DNA of 42,465 nt from an uncultured Alphaproteobacteria bacterium. Its GTDB lineage: Bacteria; Pseudomonadota; Alphaproteobacteria; HIMB59; GCA-002718135. The notes below the pieces were generated by a model. The model saw only the letters and a list, made by a program, of their open reading frames with translations. It was not told the DNA's origin and did not search any database. Location: assembly GCA_902618015.1 (NCBI GenBank), contig CACMYX010000008.1, positions 1-42,465 of the forward strand, in the 5' to 3' direction. Made by a program: the position numbers and the translations under genes. Positions within the stretch are counted from its first letter, which is position 1. Each line of letters begins with the position of its first letter. This document shows positions 19,119-27,579 of the stretch, in pieces.

Positions 19119-19841
19119 TTACTCAAAATCAAAATTTATTTTTTCTAAACCTGATACACCGTCTTTTAAATGATAAATATTTATTTGATTAAGCTGCTCA
19201 ACAAATCCATTAGCTAAAATTGAAGACACGTCTCCTTTTTGGCTTATAAAAATAACTTTCTCGCCTATTTGAACATTTTCTTTGTACTTTTCAAAAAATT
19301 CTGGAAAAAAATTACCATTTTTATCAAATGCTGTTATCTGTATTGCTCCTGGTATTTTATTTTTATTAGTTATTTGATCTTCATTTCTAATATCTATAAT
19401 TTTAAATTCATCTGTCATAGCTAATTTTAATTGATAACCATCTATTTCTTTATACTCAGGTGGAGTTACTTTTATTACTTCGATGTCAAAAATAAGATTT
19501 GATTTTGGTGGAATTAAATTTCCTGCACCACTTTCTCCATAAGCTAATTGATAAGGAATAAATATTGTTCTTTTTCCGCCCTCTCTCATTCCAAGTAACC
19601 CTGTTTCCCAACCTGGAATTACTTTCCTTACGCCTATTTGAAAATCAAAAAATTGTCCCCTATCGTATGAACTATCAAAAACAGTATTGTCTTCTAGTCT
19701 ACCAATGTAATGCACAGATAATTTTGAATGATTTTTTACTTCTGAACCGTTACCAATGGTTTCATTTAAGATCTTAACTTCATCAGAAAAAGATTTATAG
19801 CTAAAAAAGAAAAGGAATAAATATAGAAAGATTTTACACAT
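19119..19841 (-). CDS. Exported FKBP-type prolyl isomerase fused to a rhodanese-like domain
   Basis: 240 aa from the ATG at 19839-19841; a TTG one codon earlier is also in frame. It has a signal peptide (hydrophobic IFLYLFLFFF), then an FKBP domain (about 25-130) with the canonical VHYIGRLEDNTVFDSS, IPGWETGLLGMREGGKR, IPYQLAYG and LIFDIEVI. A rhodanese-like domain follows (about 138-235: FKIIDIRNEDQ, PGAIQI). In the usual active-loop position CxxGxRS the sequence is SQKGDVS, so the sulfur-carrying Cys is replaced by Ser near residue 200 and the domain is probably a non-catalytic binding module. Role inferred: folding of exported proteins. The ATG overlaps the EamA stop by one base (TGATG). 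Confidence 0.85.
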   Translation of the reverse strand: MCKIFLYLFLFFFSYKSFSDEVKILNETIGNGSEVKNHSKLSVHYIGRLEDNTVFDSSYDRGQFFDFQIGVRKVIPGWETGLLGMREGGKRTIFIPYQLAYGESGAGNLIPPKSNLIFDIEVIKVTPPEYKEIDGYQLKLAMTDEFKIIDIRNEDQITNKNKIPGAIQITAFDKNGNFFPEFFEKYKENVQIGEKVIFISQKGDVSSILANGFVEQLNQINIYHLKDGVSGLEKINFDFE

Positions 19842-20719
19842 CAATTTGCTTCCTTTAATTGTTTTATTTGTGAAGGTAATGAAACAATTCCACTTAATAC
19901 AATAAATATTGCTCCAAAATAAGCATATAAATTCATATATTCATTAAATATAAATATTCCAACCAATGATGACCACAAAACCTGAAGGTAAACTAAACTA
20001 AATACTGATGCATAATGTTTTTGCGCAATCCTAAAAGCAGTAGTTGCAAAAAACATTGCTGAATTAATAAATAATGCAGCAGTTGATATTAAAAAAAATT
20101 CAAAAAGAGTTACTTGTAATGGATTCATTAAAAATAAAGGTATTGAAATAAAGTGAACGAAGAAACCACCATAAAGAAAGTATCCAATATTTGTAGTTAC
20201 ATGATTATATTTATTTACAATAAATGTTGTAATTGTAATTAATAATACCCCAATAAGCACAATGAGGTAATAAATATTAAAGCTTTCAAATCCCGGCTGT
20301 ATTACAAATAGCACGCCTAAAAAACCAATAAACAAGGATATGTATGTTAAAAAATTTAATTTTTCATTTAGTAAAAAAATAGCAAATATTGTTCCCATCA
20401 ATGGGGCAGTCATATTTAATGTTGTGAATTCTGGAAGTTTAATTTGTTCAAGTGTTATAAAGGCAATAAAAGGCAAAGGGATATTTAAAAAACCTCTGAA
20501 AATAGGTGGAAAATAATTAGTGCATTTTATATTTTTTTTTAAAGTTCCATTAAAAAATAAATATATCGGGAAACATAAAAAAATGGGTATTCCATAAAAG
20601 ATGAAATGATAAAATTTTACATCTGTTTGGGATAAATAGTTTATTATTGCATCATTTGTTACAAAAAAAATTCCAGCAAAAAATAAAAGAATTGAAGAAT
20701 AAATTATACTTTTTTTCAT
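19841..20719 (-). CDS. EamA/DMT-superfamily permease (1)
   Basis: 292 aa from the ATG at 20719 (MKKSIIYSSILLFFAGIFF). A frame 21 codons longer has a non-hydrophobic leader and would overlap the acylphosphatase start, so it is less likely. Ten hydrophobic helices in two EamA repeats are visible, with the typical end-of-repeat patterns LNEKLNFLTYISLFIGFLGVLFV and FNEYMNLYAYFGAIFIVLSGI. The family exports small metabolites such as amino acids or nucleobases; the substrate cannot be told. It is coupled to the FKBP gene and divergent from the acylphosphatase gene with 20 bases between starts. Confidence 0.88.
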   Translation of the reverse strand: MKKSIIYSSILLFFAGIFFVTNDAIINYLSQTDVKFYHFIFYGIPIFLCFPIYLFFNGTLKKNIKCTNYFPPIFRGFLNIPLPFIAFITLEQIKLPEFTTLNMTAPLMGTIFAIFLLNEKLNFLTYISLFIGFLGVLFVIQPGFESFNIYYLIVLIGVLLITITTFIVNKYNHVTTNIGYFLYGGFFVHFISIPLFLMNPLQVTLFEFFLISTAALFINSAMFFATTAFRIAQKHYASVFSLVYLQVLWSSLVGIFIFNEYMNLYAYFGAIFIVLSGIVSLPSQIKQLKEAN

Positions 20720-20739
20720 ATAATAAATTGAAGGATTGT

Positions 20740-21069
20740 ATGATAAAAAAAAGTACTTATATTGATACTTTAATGAATACAAATGAAATAAAAACTTATC
20801 GACTTATTATTAAGGGAAAAGTTCAAGGAGTGGGCTTTAGACATTGGTTTAGTGATTTAGCAATATCTTTGGGATTAAATGGTTATATTCAAAATAAAGA
20901 AAGTAAAGATGAAGTAGAAGCCATAATTCAAGGAGATATGCAAAGTATACTATCTATTACTGAAAAAGCTAAAGATGGGCCGTCACTAGCTCTAGTTGAG
21001 GGAGTTATTCCAAATAGTATTATTAGTAATGTTAAGTATTCAGGTTTTATAGTTAAATACGAAACTTAA
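20740..21069 (+). CDS. acyP: Acylphosphatase
   Basis: 109 aa from ATG 20740, chosen because AAGGA sits four bases upstream (20731-20735). An ATG at 20773 would give 98 aa, closer to the family's usual 90-100, but has no ribosome binding site. The signature GKVQGVGFRHWF supplies the phosphate-binding loop and catalytic Arg. The second signature is GLNGYIQN, with the catalytic Asn, in place of GWVRN. It hydrolyses acyl phosphates in the cytoplasm. Its TAA shares the TTAA at 21066-21069 with the converging aminotransferase. Confidence 0.9.
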   Translation: MIKKSTYIDTLMNTNEIKTYRLIIKGKVQGVGFRHWFSDLAISLGLNGYIQNKESKDEVEAIIQGDMQSILSITEKAKDGPSLALVEGVIPNSIISNVKYSGFIVKYET

Positions 21070-22400
21070 TTAAAAACTTGCTTTACAGTTTTATGAAGAG
21101 AATCAAATATTTCATCAATTTGATTTTTAGTAATTATGAATTGAGGACACAAAACAATTGAAGGACCTAAAGGTCTGCAAATTAATCCGTTATCAATTGA
21201 TAAATTAGCAACTTTATCTCCCATGTTAAGATGACCTTCAAATGGTTCTTTTGTATATTTATTTTTTACCATCTCTAAAGCAGCCATAAGACCTATTCCT
21301 CTGGTTTCTCCAATGTGTTCATAATCATTAAATTCATTTAATCTTTCAAAAAAATAGGGCTCCATTAACTTTACATTATCTAATAAACCTTCATTCATAA
21401 TTACATCTATTGCTTTCAAAGCAATTGCACATCCAACAGGATGACCGCCAGCTGTAAAACCATGTGGAAATTCTTCTGCTTCTTCTGATACTTCAACAAA
21501 TTTATCTGAAAATTCTTTATTAACTATAACTGCACCCATAGGAAAATACCCAGCTGTCAAACATTTAGATGAAATAATTATATCTGGTTTGATATTGTAT
21601 GTATCACAGCCCCATAAATTTCCAGTTCTACCAAATCCGCAAATTACTTCATCTGCGATAAAAGGAATATTATATTTTTTTAATATAGGCTGAACTAAAT
21701 CAAAATACGATTTTGAAGGAGGTATGCATCCGCCTGCACCTTGAACAGGTTCAGCAACAAAACCTGCGATAGTTTCTGGATCTTCTTTAATGATTTTTTC
21801 TTCTAAATTTTTAGCCATCCTAAGGGAAAATTCTTCTTCCGTTTCATTCTCTAATCCATATTTCCAATAATGAGGGCATTCTATATGAATGAATTCTTTT
21901 GATGGTAATCCAAACTCTTTATTGTATGGTTTGGCTGTCATTGAAGAAGCTCCTAAAGTAACGCCATGATATCCATTAATTCTTGTTATAATTTTTCGTC
22001 TATTAGGCTTTCCAATTCTTGCATTTAACATCCATAACATTTTGACCATGGTGTCATTTGCTTCAGATCCTGAATTACAAAAGAATACACGCCCTTGATC
22101 AAAAGGTGATACTTCAATAATTTTCTCAGATAACTGCAACGTTTCTTCAGATAATCTTCCAAATAAAGAATGATAACCTGCAAATTTTTCATACTGTTTT
22201 TTTGCAACTTCAATTAATCCAGGATGGTCAAAACCAGCACACTGATTCCATAGGCCAGAATTCCCATCTAGATATTTACTACCTTTAGTATCGTAAACAT
22301 ATATTCCTTTTCCATAAGAAATAACTAAAGGTCCTCTTTCATTTAATGACTTCAAGTCAGTAAATCCATATAAGTGGCTGGAAGTATTTCTTTGTAACAT
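21066..22400 (-). CDS. Omega-amino-acid/amine:pyruvate aminotransferase (class III, PLP)
   Basis: 444 aa. It closely follows the Vibrio fluvialis-type omega-transaminase pattern as I recall it: LYGFTDLKSL near the N terminus, GNSGLWN, GYHSLFGR, FFCNSGSEANDTMVKMLW, INGYHGVT, PHYWKYG, and the PLP-binding ADEVICGFGRTGNLWG plus catalytic Lys in SSKCLTAGYFPMGA. The C-terminal NGLICRPLGPSIVLCPQF is also typical. It would move an amino group from amines, beta-alanine or taurine-like donors to pyruvate; the exact substrate is uncertain. A permease gene (22425) is divergent with 24 bases between starts, so uptake or export of the amine or product is possible. Confidence 0.88.
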   Translation of the reverse strand: MLQRNTSSHLYGFTDLKSLNERGPLVISYGKGIYVYDTKGSKYLDGNSGLWNQCAGFDHPGLIEVAKKQYEKFAGYHSLFGRLSEETLQLSEKIIEVSPFDQGRVFFCNSGSEANDTMVKMLWMLNARIGKPNRRKIITRINGYHGVTLGASSMTAKPYNKEFGLPSKEFIHIECPHYWKYGLENETEEEFSLRMAKNLEEKIIKEDPETIAGFVAEPVQGAGGCIPPSKSYFDLVQPILKKYNIPFIADEVICGFGRTGNLWGCDTYNIKPDIIISSKCLTAGYFPMGAVIVNKEFSDKFVEVSEEAEEFPHGFTAGGHPVGCAIALKAIDVIMNEGLLDNVKLMEPYFFERLNEFNDYEHIGETRGIGLMAALEMVKNKYTKEPFEGHLNMGDKVANLSIDNGLICRPLGPSIVLCPQFIITKNQIDEIFDSLHKTVKQVFN

Positions 22401-22424
22401 ATAAGTTAAATATTTTTTTTTATT

Positions 22425-23318
22425 ATGAAAAGCAAGATTTTATTTTCACTTGGGACGATAGGTGTACTTTTCATGATGGCTGGCCAATTATCATTCTCAA
22501 TAAATGATAGTTATGTTAAACTCATTGTAAAAAATATAGGTGATGACAATTCATTATATTCTGTAATTTTTATAAGAGGTTTAGTTACATCTACCCTATT
22601 AGGATTATATTTAATATTTTTTGAAAAAAAGAATTTATTAAAAATACTTTCAATCAAAAGTTTTCATATAAGAGGATTTTATGAAGTTTTAACGGCACTA
22701 TTTTTTTTAGTTGGATTAATATTACTACCAATATCTGAAGTTTATACACTTTTAATGACTAATCCTTTCTTTGTCACAATATTTGCTTTTCTTTTTTTGG
22801 GAGAAAAGGTTGGAATAAGAAGATGGTGTGCAGTTATTATTGGATTCATAGGTGTGCTTGTAGTTGTAAATCCACAAAATTTTCAATTTAATTATCTTTT
22901 ATTGCTACCTATTTTAGCGGCTATTTTTTTAACTATTAGAGATATAGCTACCAAAAGTTTAGCAACTAAATCAAATAGTGTTGAAATTACATTTGTGACT
23001 GCTTTGTTGATTACTGGATTTGCAGGGTTGGGTTCAATAATTTTTGGTTATCAAGTAAGCAGTGAAGATATTAATTATATTCTTGTTTCTAGTATTTTTG
23101 TTTTATTCGGATATTTATTTTCAGTATTAACAGTTTTTTATGCGCCACTCTCATTAACAGCCTCTGCAAGATATAGTGTAATTATATTTGGTATGATTTT
23201 TGGATACTTAATATTAGGTGAAACTCCAACTTATAACATGATTATAGGTGCAATAATTATTACATTAAGTGGTTTATTTGTAATCAAAAGAGAAAAAGAA
23301 ATAGGTAAAATTAAATAA
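22425..23318 (+). CDS. EamA/DMT-superfamily permease (2)
   Basis: 297 aa, about ten hydrophobic helices in two EamA repeats: the first ends FLGEKVGIRRWCAVIIGFIGVLVVVNPQ-like, the second LGETPTYNMIIGAIIITLSGLFV. It is distinct in sequence from the permease at 19841-20719. It is divergent from the omega-aminotransferase (24 bases between starts) and the two may share regulation. The stop is five bases from the converging peroxiredoxin. The substrate is not predictable. Confidence 0.88.
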   Translation: MKSKILFSLGTIGVLFMMAGQLSFSINDSYVKLIVKNIGDDNSLYSVIFIRGLVTSTLLGLYLIFFEKKNLLKILSIKSFHIRGFYEVLTALFFLVGLILLPISEVYTLLMTNPFFVTIFAFLFLGEKVGIRRWCAVIIGFIGVLVVVNPQNFQFNYLLLLPILAAIFLTIRDIATKSLATKSNSVEITFVTALLITGFAGLGSIIFGYQVSSEDINYILVSSIFVLFGYLFSVLTVFYAPLSLTASARYSVIIFGMIFGYLILGETPTYNMIIGAIIITLSGLFVIKREKEIGKIK

Positions 23319-23322
23319 AATT

Positions 23323-23766
23323 TTACTGATCCTTACAAAAATTATAAACTTCTTCAACATGACCTTTAACTTTGACTTTATTCCAAGAATTTAGAATTTT
23401 TCCATTTTTATCCATTACAAATGTAGATCTATCTATCCCAAAATATTTCCTGCCGTACATAGATTTTTCTATCCAAATACCAAGTTTATCACAATTTTTT
23501 CCTTCATCAGAGCCAAGTGGGTATTTCAATTTATACTTATCTGAAAATTTTTTGTTCCGATCAACGGGATCTTTAGAAGCTCCTATTACATCAAAGCCAA
23601 TTTTATTAAATTTTGTTAAATATTTTTGAAAATCTGCAACTTCTACTGAGCATCCACCAGTTAACGCCTTAGGGTAAAAGAATAAAACTGTTTTATTCTT
23701 TAATTTAGATGAATCAAACTCTTTGTCGTTTGTTAAATGAAGTTTTATCTTAGGAATTTTTTTCAT
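23323..23766 (-). CDS. bcp: Peroxiredoxin, BCP/PrxQ family, one-Cys form
   Basis: 147 aa, thioredoxin fold without signal peptide. The peroxidatic Cys39 is in YPKALTGGCSVE (family: YPxDxTPGCTxE). The resolving Cys usually five residues later is Ala44, so this is not the standard CxxxxC PrxQ. Cys residues in GKNCDKLG and near the C terminus (NFCKDQ) might act instead. EKSMYGRKYFGIDRSTFVMD is characteristic. It reduces H2O2 or organic peroxides with thiol donors. It lies two bases upstream of nothing on its own strand but is followed directly by ribA's end region (ribA stop at 23769), i.e. it sits immediately downstream of ribA. Confidence 0.9.
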   Translation of the reverse strand: MKKIPKIKLHLTNDKEFDSSKLKNKTVLFFYPKALTGGCSVEVADFQKYLTKFNKIGFDVIGASKDPVDRNKKFSDKYKLKYPLGSDEGKNCDKLGIWIEKSMYGRKYFGIDRSTFVMDKNGKILNSWNKVKVKGHVEEVYNFCKDQ

Positions 23767-23768
23767 AA

Positions 23769-24890
23769 TTATACTACTAGTTTAAGACCGTACCCGGCTT
23801 TTTTAACTCTTGTTTTAAAATAATTTTTATTAAATTTATTCAAGGTTGGTTTTGTGTTTATTTGATTTTCGACTTTAATTCCAGCTTTCTTAATAGAATT
23901 TATTTTATTTTTATTATTTGTAATAAGATTAACTTTATTTATTTTTAATAATTTTAGTATTCTAGCTGCAATATTAAAATCTCTTTCATCATCTAAAAAA
24001 CCAATATTATGATCCGCGTCTATTGTATCCATACCCCTTGCTTGAAGAGAATAAGCTCTCATTTTATTAGCTAATCCTATTCCCCTACCTTCTTGTTCTA
24101 GATATAATATAATTCCACCATTATTTCTAACCATGTAATTAATTGATTGATTTAATTGTTCACCACAATCACATTTTAAAGAATGAAAAATATCACCAGT
24201 AAAACAAGCTGAATGTATTCTTAAATTAACAGATTTTTTATTTATTTTTTTTGGATTAACAATTATCGCTACATGTTTATCAGATCCAATATATGATTTG
24301 AATATTTTAAAATTAGAATTTTCGTTTTTTGGTAGTGGAACTTTTGCACTAGAAACTAATTTAATACTTTCACAAATTAATTCATTTTGATTCAATAAAT
24401 CTTTGTAATCAAATATTAAAATTCCATTCTTAAATCCAAATTCATTTATATTTTTGTAATATTTTTTATTAATTTTTTTAAAAACTAACGATGGTATCAT
24501 TTTAGCATTTTTGGAAAGATCAATACAAACATTATGAAAATTTTTAGATTTGAATTTTTTAATATTGGTAAATTTAATTACTTTATTATTGCTAAGAGGA
24601 TTGACAAATAAATTTATTATTTGATTTACATCTGTTCTGGGATTTATCTCAAAATAAATATTACTTTTAATATTCTTATTAAAAATTGATTGAGCTTTTT
24701 GTTTAGTAATAAGTAGATATTTTTCATCAATTAAGTGCTTATTGAATTGATTAAAAATTTTACTTTGGGAATGCTCTATATTAAAGAACATCCAGTATTC
24801 CTTGTTATTCTGAATTATTAAGGGTCTTCCAGTCCTGAGTTCGTTAATTGCCCTATCTATTATAGTTCCTGTATTAGATTTGAAACTCAT
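23769..24890 (-). CDS. ribA: GTP cyclohydrolase II with N-terminal extension domain
   Basis: 373 aa from ATG 24890 (MSFKSNTG); a 12-codon longer frame looks spurious. The C-terminal half is a complete GCH II: zinc ligands in HSACFTGDIFHSLKCDCGEQL, EQEGRGIGL, catalytic Tyr in NKMRAYSLQ, Arg in DERDF and LITNN. The chemistry is opening of GTP to 2,5-diamino-6-ribosylamino-pyrimidinone 5'-phosphate. The N-terminal ~190 residues begin with IDRAINELRTGRPLII but lack the acidic and HT/SAxDRxxT motifs of DHBP synthase (RibB), so this is a degenerate or unrelated domain; long RibA forms occur in alphaproteobacteria. It is divergent from the RibD-type reductase (36 bases) and may serve riboflavin synthesis, the neighbouring cluster, or both. 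Confidence 0.9.
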   Translation of the reverse strand: MSFKSNTGTIIDRAINELRTGRPLIIQNNKEYWMFFNIEHSQSKIFNQFNKHLIDEKYLLITKQKAQSIFNKNIKSNIYFEINPRTDVNQIINLFVNPLSNNKVIKFTNIKKFKSKNFHNVCIDLSKNAKMIPSLVFKKINKKYYKNINEFGFKNGILIFDYKDLLNQNELICESIKLVSSAKVPLPKNENSNFKIFKSYIGSDKHVAIIVNPKKINKKSVNLRIHSACFTGDIFHSLKCDCGEQLNQSINYMVRNNGGIILYLEQEGRGIGLANKMRAYSLQARGMDTIDADHNIGFLDDERDFNIAARILKLLKINKVNLITNNKNKINSIKKAGIKVENQINTKPTLNKFNKNYFKTRVKKAGYGLKLVV

Positions 24891-24926
24891 GAAAACTTTA
24901 TATAGATATAATTGAAATAAAAACAA

Positions 24927-25760
24927 ATGATTACATCAAAAAATATAGGAATTTTACTAGATTTTATAAAAAATTCTAAAAAGAATAGTGATTTATATTT
25001 ATTGGTTAAAAAAAATAGTATTTCCTTATCATCAAAAAGAAAAAGTAACTTTTACATAAAAAATAATAATCTAGAATCTAAAATTAATGTAAGTAAATTT
25101 TATCAATCAATCTTAAATATCCTTGTACCGATACTAATAAAAAACAAAAAATTAGTTATAGCTCAGATAGGACAAAGTATTGATGGTAGAATTGCATTAA
25201 ATAATGGCAATTCACATTATATAAATAATCCCAAGAGTATTATTTATCTACATTGTTTACGAAGTATCAGTGATGCAATTATTGTAGGCTCAAATACGAT
25301 TAAAAAAGACGATCCCCTATTAACAACAAGAAAAATAAAGGGAACAAATCCAAAAAGAATCATTATTGATGGAAGTCTCTCGCTGAATAACAAATATAAA
25401 ATATTTAATGATGGCAATGAAAATATAATTTTTACAAAAAGTAATAAAAATATAAGATTGAATAATTCAACAATAATAAGATTAAAAGAAAAAAATTTTA
25501 CTAAAAACTTTATTACACAAATAAAAAAACTTGGGTATAAAAATATTTTAGTAGAGGGAGGATCAAAGACTATTTCAGAATTAATAAATAATAAATATAT
25601 TGATATTCTTCAATTTATGATTGCCCCAATATTAATAGGTTCCGGAATTAATTCATTAAATTTAAAAGAAATTTCAAATCTCAATAAAGCTATAAGACCG
25701 AAACATAATTTTAATGGATTAGAAAATGAAATTATTGTTAATTTATTTCTTAATAGCTAA
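24927..25760 (+). CDS. Stand-alone RibD C-terminal-type (DHFR-like) reductase
   Basis: 277 aa. From about residue 75 it matches the RibD_C/ArfC fold: VIAQIGQSIDGRIA, SDAIIVGSNTIKKDDPLLT, PKRIIIDGSLSL, ILVEGGSKTISEL and IAPILIGSG. The first ~75 residues are Lys/Ser/Asn-rich and hold no deaminase motif (no HAE, no PCxxxGxTPPC), so the deaminase half of bifunctional RibD is absent, not hidden. Known family chemistry: NADPH reduction of the ribosyl side chain of the GTP-derived pyrimidine. It sits divergent to ribA, and its 3' end overlaps the methyltransferase gene by 18 bases tail to tail. It could be riboflavin-specific or serve the adjacent pterin-like pathway. Confidence 0.85.
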   Translation: MITSKNIGILLDFIKNSKKNSDLYLLVKKNSISLSSKRKSNFYIKNNNLESKINVSKFYQSILNILVPILIKNKKLVIAQIGQSIDGRIALNNGNSHYINNPKSIIYLHCLRSISDAIIVGSNTIKKDDPLLTTRKIKGTNPKRIIIDGSLSLNNKYKIFNDGNENIIFTKSNKNIRLNNSTIIRLKEKNFTKNFITQIKKLGYKNILVEGGSKTISELINNKYIDILQFMIAPILIGSGINSLNLKEISNLNKAIRPKHNFNGLENEIIVNLFLNS

Positions 25761-26531
25761 AAAATCTGTATTATTTAAAATAAATCTAGAATTTTTTTCT
25801 TTAATACATTTTAAACGAAATTTTAACCAATCATCAAAGTTAAGTCTATTTTTTTGAATAATCTCTCTACAAAAATTTAAGAAATAAATTTGAAATTCAT
25901 AATTTTTACTAACACTCCATGTAGAATCTAAAACATATGTTTTGTGAGTTCTTTTAAATACCTTATTTATTAATTCTGTGCAATCTGGTCCAACGGCCAC
26001 TTCCCCTATTCCTTTGTCAGATTTTTGATCTTTATTAAAAATATTAAGAATTTTTTTATCATCTTTGTGTTTTGGAAAAAATTTAAAATTACCATTATAA
26101 TTTAAGGCAAAGTAGACAATTTCTGTATCAATATTTAATTTATGAAAATTTTTAAACCATGTTTTTGGAAGAATATCTAAAAAAGCAGATCCTGTAACTA
26201 AATTATAATCATTAAAATTTATTATTTCTAGATTATTAATTAAATCAACAATTTTAAAATTAGTTTTTTTTATTTTAGATGATAATATTATATTTTTTTT
26301 AAAATAATTTGTTGATTTATGAGATAGGTCTACAAAAGACCAATATTGATTATTTAATAATCGTGACTTAAGAAATCTATAATTGGATCCAGCACCTGAA
26401 CCTAAGTCAACTATTCTAATATTTTTTTTATTTTTAAAAAATTTATTAATTAAATATAGTATTCTTTTGCTTCTTGAATTTCTATCGACAGTTTCTCTGA
26501 GATTTAACCATTTATTTTGAAATTCATGCAT
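25743..26531 (-). CDS. Class I SAM-dependent methyltransferase
   Basis: 262 aa. SAM-binding motif I is IRIVDLGSGAGSNYRFL (about residues 38-54), with a following acidic SFVDLSHKS strand end and LVTGSAFLDILP at the motif IV position. The first lines have WLNLRETVDRNSRSKRI. The C terminus (FDDWLKFRLKCIKE, NNTDFLAIKK) shows no membrane or DNA-binding feature. The target is unknown; context suggests a small molecule such as the product of the surrounding pterin/flavin-like genes, or its sugar. It is last in a four-gene operon (MDR, PTPS-like, GT4, methyltransferase); the ATG is one base after the GT4 stop. Confidence 0.85.
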   Translation of the reverse strand: MHEFQNKWLNLRETVDRNSRSKRILYLINKFFKNKKNIRIVDLGSGAGSNYRFLKSRLLNNQYWSFVDLSHKSTNYFKKNIILSSKIKKTNFKIVDLINNLEIINFNDYNLVTGSAFLDILPKTWFKNFHKLNIDTEIVYFALNYNGNFKFFPKHKDDKKILNIFNKDQKSDKGIGEVAVGPDCTELINKVFKRTHKTYVLDSTWSVSKNYEFQIYFLNFCREIIQKNRLNFDDWLKFRLKCIKEKNSRFILNNTDFLAIKK

Positions 26532-26532
26532 A

Positions 26533-27579
26533 TTAAATTAATTTAACAAATTTCTTAGCTGACTCTAGAGGAGTAAGAAGATATCTTTTATTTTTATGAA
26601 TATCAATATTTAGTTTTTTAAAATTTTTTTTATTTAATATATTTTTAGTAATTATATTTCTAAGATCATTTACTTCAAATTTTTTGAAATAAATAACACC
26701 CTTTTTTCCTAGTGTATTTAAGATAGTATTAGTAAAAAAGGTTATAATTGGCTTTTTAATTATTAATGCATTTGCTAAAGACATACCAAAACCTTCATAT
26801 TTACTTACCGAAATGTAACAATCTGTTTTAGAATATAATTTAGCTAATTTTGTATCTGAAATAGTGCCATGGAATATGATTTTTCTGCTCATTGAATTTT
26901 TAGAAATATATTTTTTGAGTTTTTTGTAATAACTAATATCTCTTGTAGTATCACCAACAATTTCTAAAATAAAATTATCTAAAGGCTTTAAAACTCTTAA
27001 TAAAAAAAAATAATTTTTTCTATTTATTATACTACCACATGTTAAGAAATGAATTTTACCATTATTTTTAAAATTATATTTTGCAAGTCTTTCAATACCA
27101 GGTTCAACTACATAAATTTTATTATTTAGTACCTTAAATACATTTATTAATAAATTTTTTGTATTTTTAGAAGTCACAATAAATTTATTTATTTTTTTGA
27201 AATTTTCTTTTTCTAATCGTAAGAATTTTTTTGACCTTTGACCTTTAAATTCAAGATATAAAGGATGATGTATTAGCGCGATAACGTTATAAGTAAGTAT
27301 TTTTTTAAAAATTGAATACATTCCTTCTAAAGCTAATCCATCTATAATAATTTTAGAGTGAGGATCAATTTTATCTAAAATTTTAAGAAAATATTTTATA
27401 TCGTTATTTGTAGGGAAAGGATAATTTTCACTTAGGGCAATTGGTCTAATATTTATATCTCTTATCTTTGCATATTCTAGGATATTTTTTTCATAAATAT
27501 ATCCTCCAGTTTTTGCATTAATATTTCCTGGATAGACAAAATAAATATCAGATTTATTTTTAGATAACCTCTTTTTCAT
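26533..27579 (-). CDS. Glycosyltransferase, GT4/GT-B family
   Basis: 348 aa from ATG 27579 (MKKRLSKNKSDIYFVYPG); an ATG at 27597 would add MLHGHH. The GT-B pattern is visible: N-terminal Gly-rich GNINAKTGGYIYE, IHHPLY in the middle, FLTCGSIINRKNYFFLLRVL opening the C-terminal lobe, and SVSKYEGFGMSLANAL, where the first Glu of the EX7E motif is present but the second is not. No membrane spans. In cyanobacteria a GT4 enzyme glucosylates tetrahydrobiopterin; by analogy, and because the preceding gene is a PTPS homologue, this enzyme may glycosylate a pterin-like compound. That is inference. It overlaps the PTPS-like gene by 20 bases. Confidence 0.85.
   Translation of the reverse strand: MKKRLSKNKSDIYFVYPGNINAKTGGYIYEKNILEYAKIRDINIRPIALSENYPFPTNNDIKYFLKILDKIDPHSKIIIDGLALEGMYSIFKKILTYNVIALIHHPLYLEFKGQRSKKFLRLEKENFKKINKFIVTSKNTKNLLINVFKVLNNKIYVVEPGIERLAKYNFKNNGKIHFLTCGSIINRKNYFFLLRVLKPLDNFILEIVGDTTRDISYYKKLKKYISKNSMSRKIIFHGTISDTKLAKLYSKTDCYISVSKYEGFGMSLANALIIKKPIITFFTNTILNTLGKKGVIYFKKFEVNDLRNIITKNILNKKNFKKLNIDIHKNKRYLLTPLESAKKFVKLI

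Noticed and set aside
21066..23318. Biosynthetic cluster around the omega-aminotransferase and EamA permeases
   Set aside because: Only a divergent enzyme-permease pair with common catabolic/export families; nothing beyond ordinary context.
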